From assembly GCF_041103235.1 (NCBI RefSeq), contig NZ_JBGCUN010000001.1, positions 1,798,001 through 1,862,000 on the forward strand: 64,000 nt of DNA, read 5' to 3'. The notes below the pieces were generated by a model. That model did no database searches. It saw nothing but the letters and a program-made list of their open reading frames with translations, and was not told where the DNA came from. Positions 62,510-64,000 of the stretch are shown one piece after another. Both the position numbers and the translations under genes were made by a program. Within the stretch, counting starts at the first letter, position 1; each line of letters starts with the position of its first letter. This stretch comes from Yoonia sp. R2331. GTDB taxonomy: Bacteria; Pseudomonadota; Alphaproteobacteria; Rhodobacterales; Rhodobacteraceae.

Positions 62510-63472
62510 CTAGTGAATTTCTGCGACAGTTTCGGCGACCGGATCGCCCAACTGGTCTTTGTCTAGGTTCTTGCCCGCGCTCTCGGGGCCTTCTTTCCAC
62601 TCAAGGTAAGAGCGGAAGAAGAATGCGACGGCCTGCAAGACCACCAGCAGCGTGAAAGCAACCAACAGCACTTTGAACAGGAAATAGCCGTTGAACCCAT
62701 TTGGGCTGAACCCGATGGTTTCGACATTGAACTTGAGCGCACGCGCCTTGGGCAGCAGCTTGTCCAGATCCTTAGCTGCGTCGGATGCCGACATCTTTGG
62801 CGTCACCAGATGCCGCCACAGGAAGAACCAGCCGTAGAAATAGGTCAACACAGCAGCAGGCACCATAAAGACCATCGACCCGATCATGTCGATCATCCGC
62901 TTTGCGCGGTGGCTGATCGCGGAATAGACCAGATCGACCCGCACATGCCCGCCTTGCACAAAGGTATAGCTCACGCACATGCACACGATAATGGCGTTGT
63001 AGAACTTCAACTCTTCTGACCACCAGCTGACGTCCTTGCTGAACGCCACACCAAAGCCCAGCGAAATCTCCGAGACCGCAAAGACCCGCTGCATGAAGAT
63101 GATGATAATCTGCTGCAGAACCATCAGCAGGCCCGCAAAGGCCGCCGTGCGACCTACAACATTGGCAAACCCTTCAAGGCCTTTCACGCAGGACCACATG
63201 AAGGCGTTGCGCACCAGTCCCACAGCTGTGACGACCAGAAAGATGAAAAGAAAGACGAAAAACAGCTCCCAACTGGCGCCGTAGTAGATGAACCGAAGCA
63301 GCGATTCCGCAGCCTCAAGGTCCGATATCTTTGAATTGAACGACATATGCGGCAACCACGCCAGCCAAAGCTGCGGGTTAAAGATGGCGTAGATCAGGTT
63401 GTAAGGTGCCTCGATCAAATGTGCGAAGAACCATCCCAAGGCATTTCCGCCCCAGCTTTCGACCAATCCCAT
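62510..63472 (-). CDS. TRAP transporter small permease (DctQ)
   Basis: About 320 residues; long for DctQ, with an N-terminal extension (SKISDLEAAESLLRFIYYG) and four helices: FFVFLFIFLVVTAVGLV, FAGLLMVLQQIIIIFM, IVCMCVSYTFVQGGHVRVDLV (conserved DctQ motif) and GSMVFMVPAAVLTYFYGWFF. ATG 63472 is spaced seven bases from AGGGGGG and preferred over ATG 63478, which would abut it. Transcribed with dctM. Confidence 0.92.
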   Translation of the reverse strand: MGLVESWGGNALGWFFAHLIEAPYNLIYAIFNPQLWLAWLPHMSFNSKISDLEAAESLLRFIYYGASWELFFVFLFIFLVVTAVGLVRNAFMWSCVKGLEGFANVVGRTAAFAGLLMVLQQIIIIFMQRVFAVSEISLGFGVAFSKDVSWWSEELKFYNAIIVCMCVSYTFVQGGHVRVDLVYSAISHRAKRMIDMIGSMVFMVPAAVLTYFYGWFFLWRHLVTPKMSASDAAKDLDKLLPKARALKFNVETIGFSPNGFNGYFLFKVLLVAFTLLVVLQAVAFFFRSYLEWKEGPESAGKNLDKDQLGDPVAETVAEIH

Positions 63473-63562
63473 GGTCATCCCCCCTATGTCGTCAGGTCAC
63501 CGCACCTGTTCAAATGCGGCGATGATCTGGGCCGGTCATAGCACCTACAACCGGCCCAAACT

Positions 63563-63576
63563 TTGATACAAATCAA
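63563..63576 (-). promoter_or_regulatory. Perfect Fnr-type box upstream of dctQ
   Basis: TTGATACAAATCAA is an exact TTGAT-N4-ATCAA palindrome in the 141 bases between the dctP end and the dctQ start. Centre 97 bases before the start codon; a class II position would put transcription near 63528. Confidence 0.75.
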
Positions 63577-63613
63577 CCGCAAGAACGCCGCCCAAGCGAT
63601 TGATTTATATGGC

Positions 63614-64000
63614 TTAGCCCATCACGCGGTCGCGTTGTGCGCGATAGGCACCTTCGGAACGCTGGATCCAACCAGAAGACGCGGCCATCGACGTGTTGTA
63701 GGACGCGCGGATGCGGTCATAGATGTCGTCACCGTTGTACTGGTCAAGCGTTTCGGTTGCGGCTGTACCCATGGCATCCCAGACGCTGTCAGGGAATTCC
63801 AGAACCTTGACGCCACCGGCCTGCAGACGCTGCAGCGCCGCACCGTTGTTGCCCATAAACTGGCCCAAGTTCCACTGGTGCGCTTCACCGGCTGCGATCT
63901 CGATGATCTTCTGGTGCGCAGGTGACAGGCTGTCGAACACGTCGCGGTTCGTCGCAAGCGACAGACCCGCACCCGGCTCGTGCATGCCAGCGGTGTAGTA
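63614..64000 (-). CDS. TRAP transporter substrate-binding protein (DctP), C-terminal part
   Basis: Frame runs off the window end; the visible 128 residues are the C-terminal third. YYTAGMHEPGAGLSLATNRDVFDSLSPAHQKIIEIA is typical of DctP proteins of the FcbT1 type. Periplasmic solute-binding component that hands substrate to the QM permease. The gene order P-Q-M is standard. Ligand cannot be told from this part. Confidence 0.92.
   Translation of the reverse strand, partial: YYTAGMHEPGAGLSLATNRDVFDSLSPAHQKIIEIAAGEAHQWNLGQFMGNNGAALQRLQAGGVKVLEFPDSVWDAMGTAATETLDQYNGDDIYDRIRASYNTSMAASSGWIQRSEGAYRAQRDRVMG

Noticed and set aside
1-64000. CRISPR arrays, prophage or complete insertion sequences
   Set aside because: No regularly spaced repeats, cas, integrase, transposase or phage structural motifs were seen.

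Overview
The window reads as chromosome of a Rhodobacteraceae (Roseobacter-group) alphaproteobacterium. The signs are high GC, a DksA with one zinc-type cysteine, a VPLPA-CTERM surface protein, DUF2852 and DUF2927 genes, long TRAP permeases, separate narK1/narK2 genes next to a cysteine-free Fnr-type regulator, and short dispersed intergenic repeats. No rRNA, tRNA, CRISPR array, prophage or complete insertion sequence was recognised.

1-9.6 kb is a respiratory nitrate reduction locus. The minus strand carries narK1-narK2-narG-narH-narJ (narJ is cut by the window start, and narI should follow outside). Divergent from it is a Crp/Fnr regulator (NarR-like). The shared intergenic region holds three perfect TTGAT-N4-ATCAA boxes: one facing narK1 and two in tandem just before the regulator. 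A fourth perfect box lies at 63.56 kb before TRAP permease genes.

9.8-30 kb is mostly housekeeping: a MerR/aldo-keto reductase pair with a MerR-type promoter, a fatty acid hydroxylase-type membrane enzyme, an unknown membrane protein coupled to a periplasmic ClpP-like protein, alr, a PqiA-like protein, radA, cvpA, a VPLPA-CTERM protein, purF, several unknowns, arsC, an SDR, surE-pcm and an NlpD-like lipoprotein. A short accessory-looking stretch (29.2-30.2 kb) with a long inverted repeat and one orphan gene follows.

30-45 kb holds an RCK-containing proton antiporter, dgt, erpA, small secreted proteins, xth, a flavin monooxygenase, dksA, then a MoxR ATPase, a DUF2927 lipoprotein, a 56-residue membrane protein and a CoxE-type VWA protein. 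Next come a MOSC protein, an ectoine-hydrolase-like M24 protein, an M48 protease, a GNAT enzyme, a PIN protein and an RlmI-type methyltransferase.

46-54 kb has the Entner-Doudoroff pair edd-eda behind a LacI-type operator, glnE, a YbaK-type deacylase, DUF2852 and RDD membrane proteins and bpt. 54.5-64 kb looks like methylated-amine catabolism and uptake: a LysR regulator, a non-pyrrolysine MttB-type methyltransferase divergent from a dimethylglycine-dehydrogenase-like flavoprotein, a YCII protein and a TRAP transporter (DctM, DctQ and a DctP cut by the window end).

The most unusual non-coding signal is a family of composite intergenic repeats at 11.2, 12.5, 14.8, 17.6, 26.3 and 47.9 kb. Their hairpin stems differ in sequence but stay paired.
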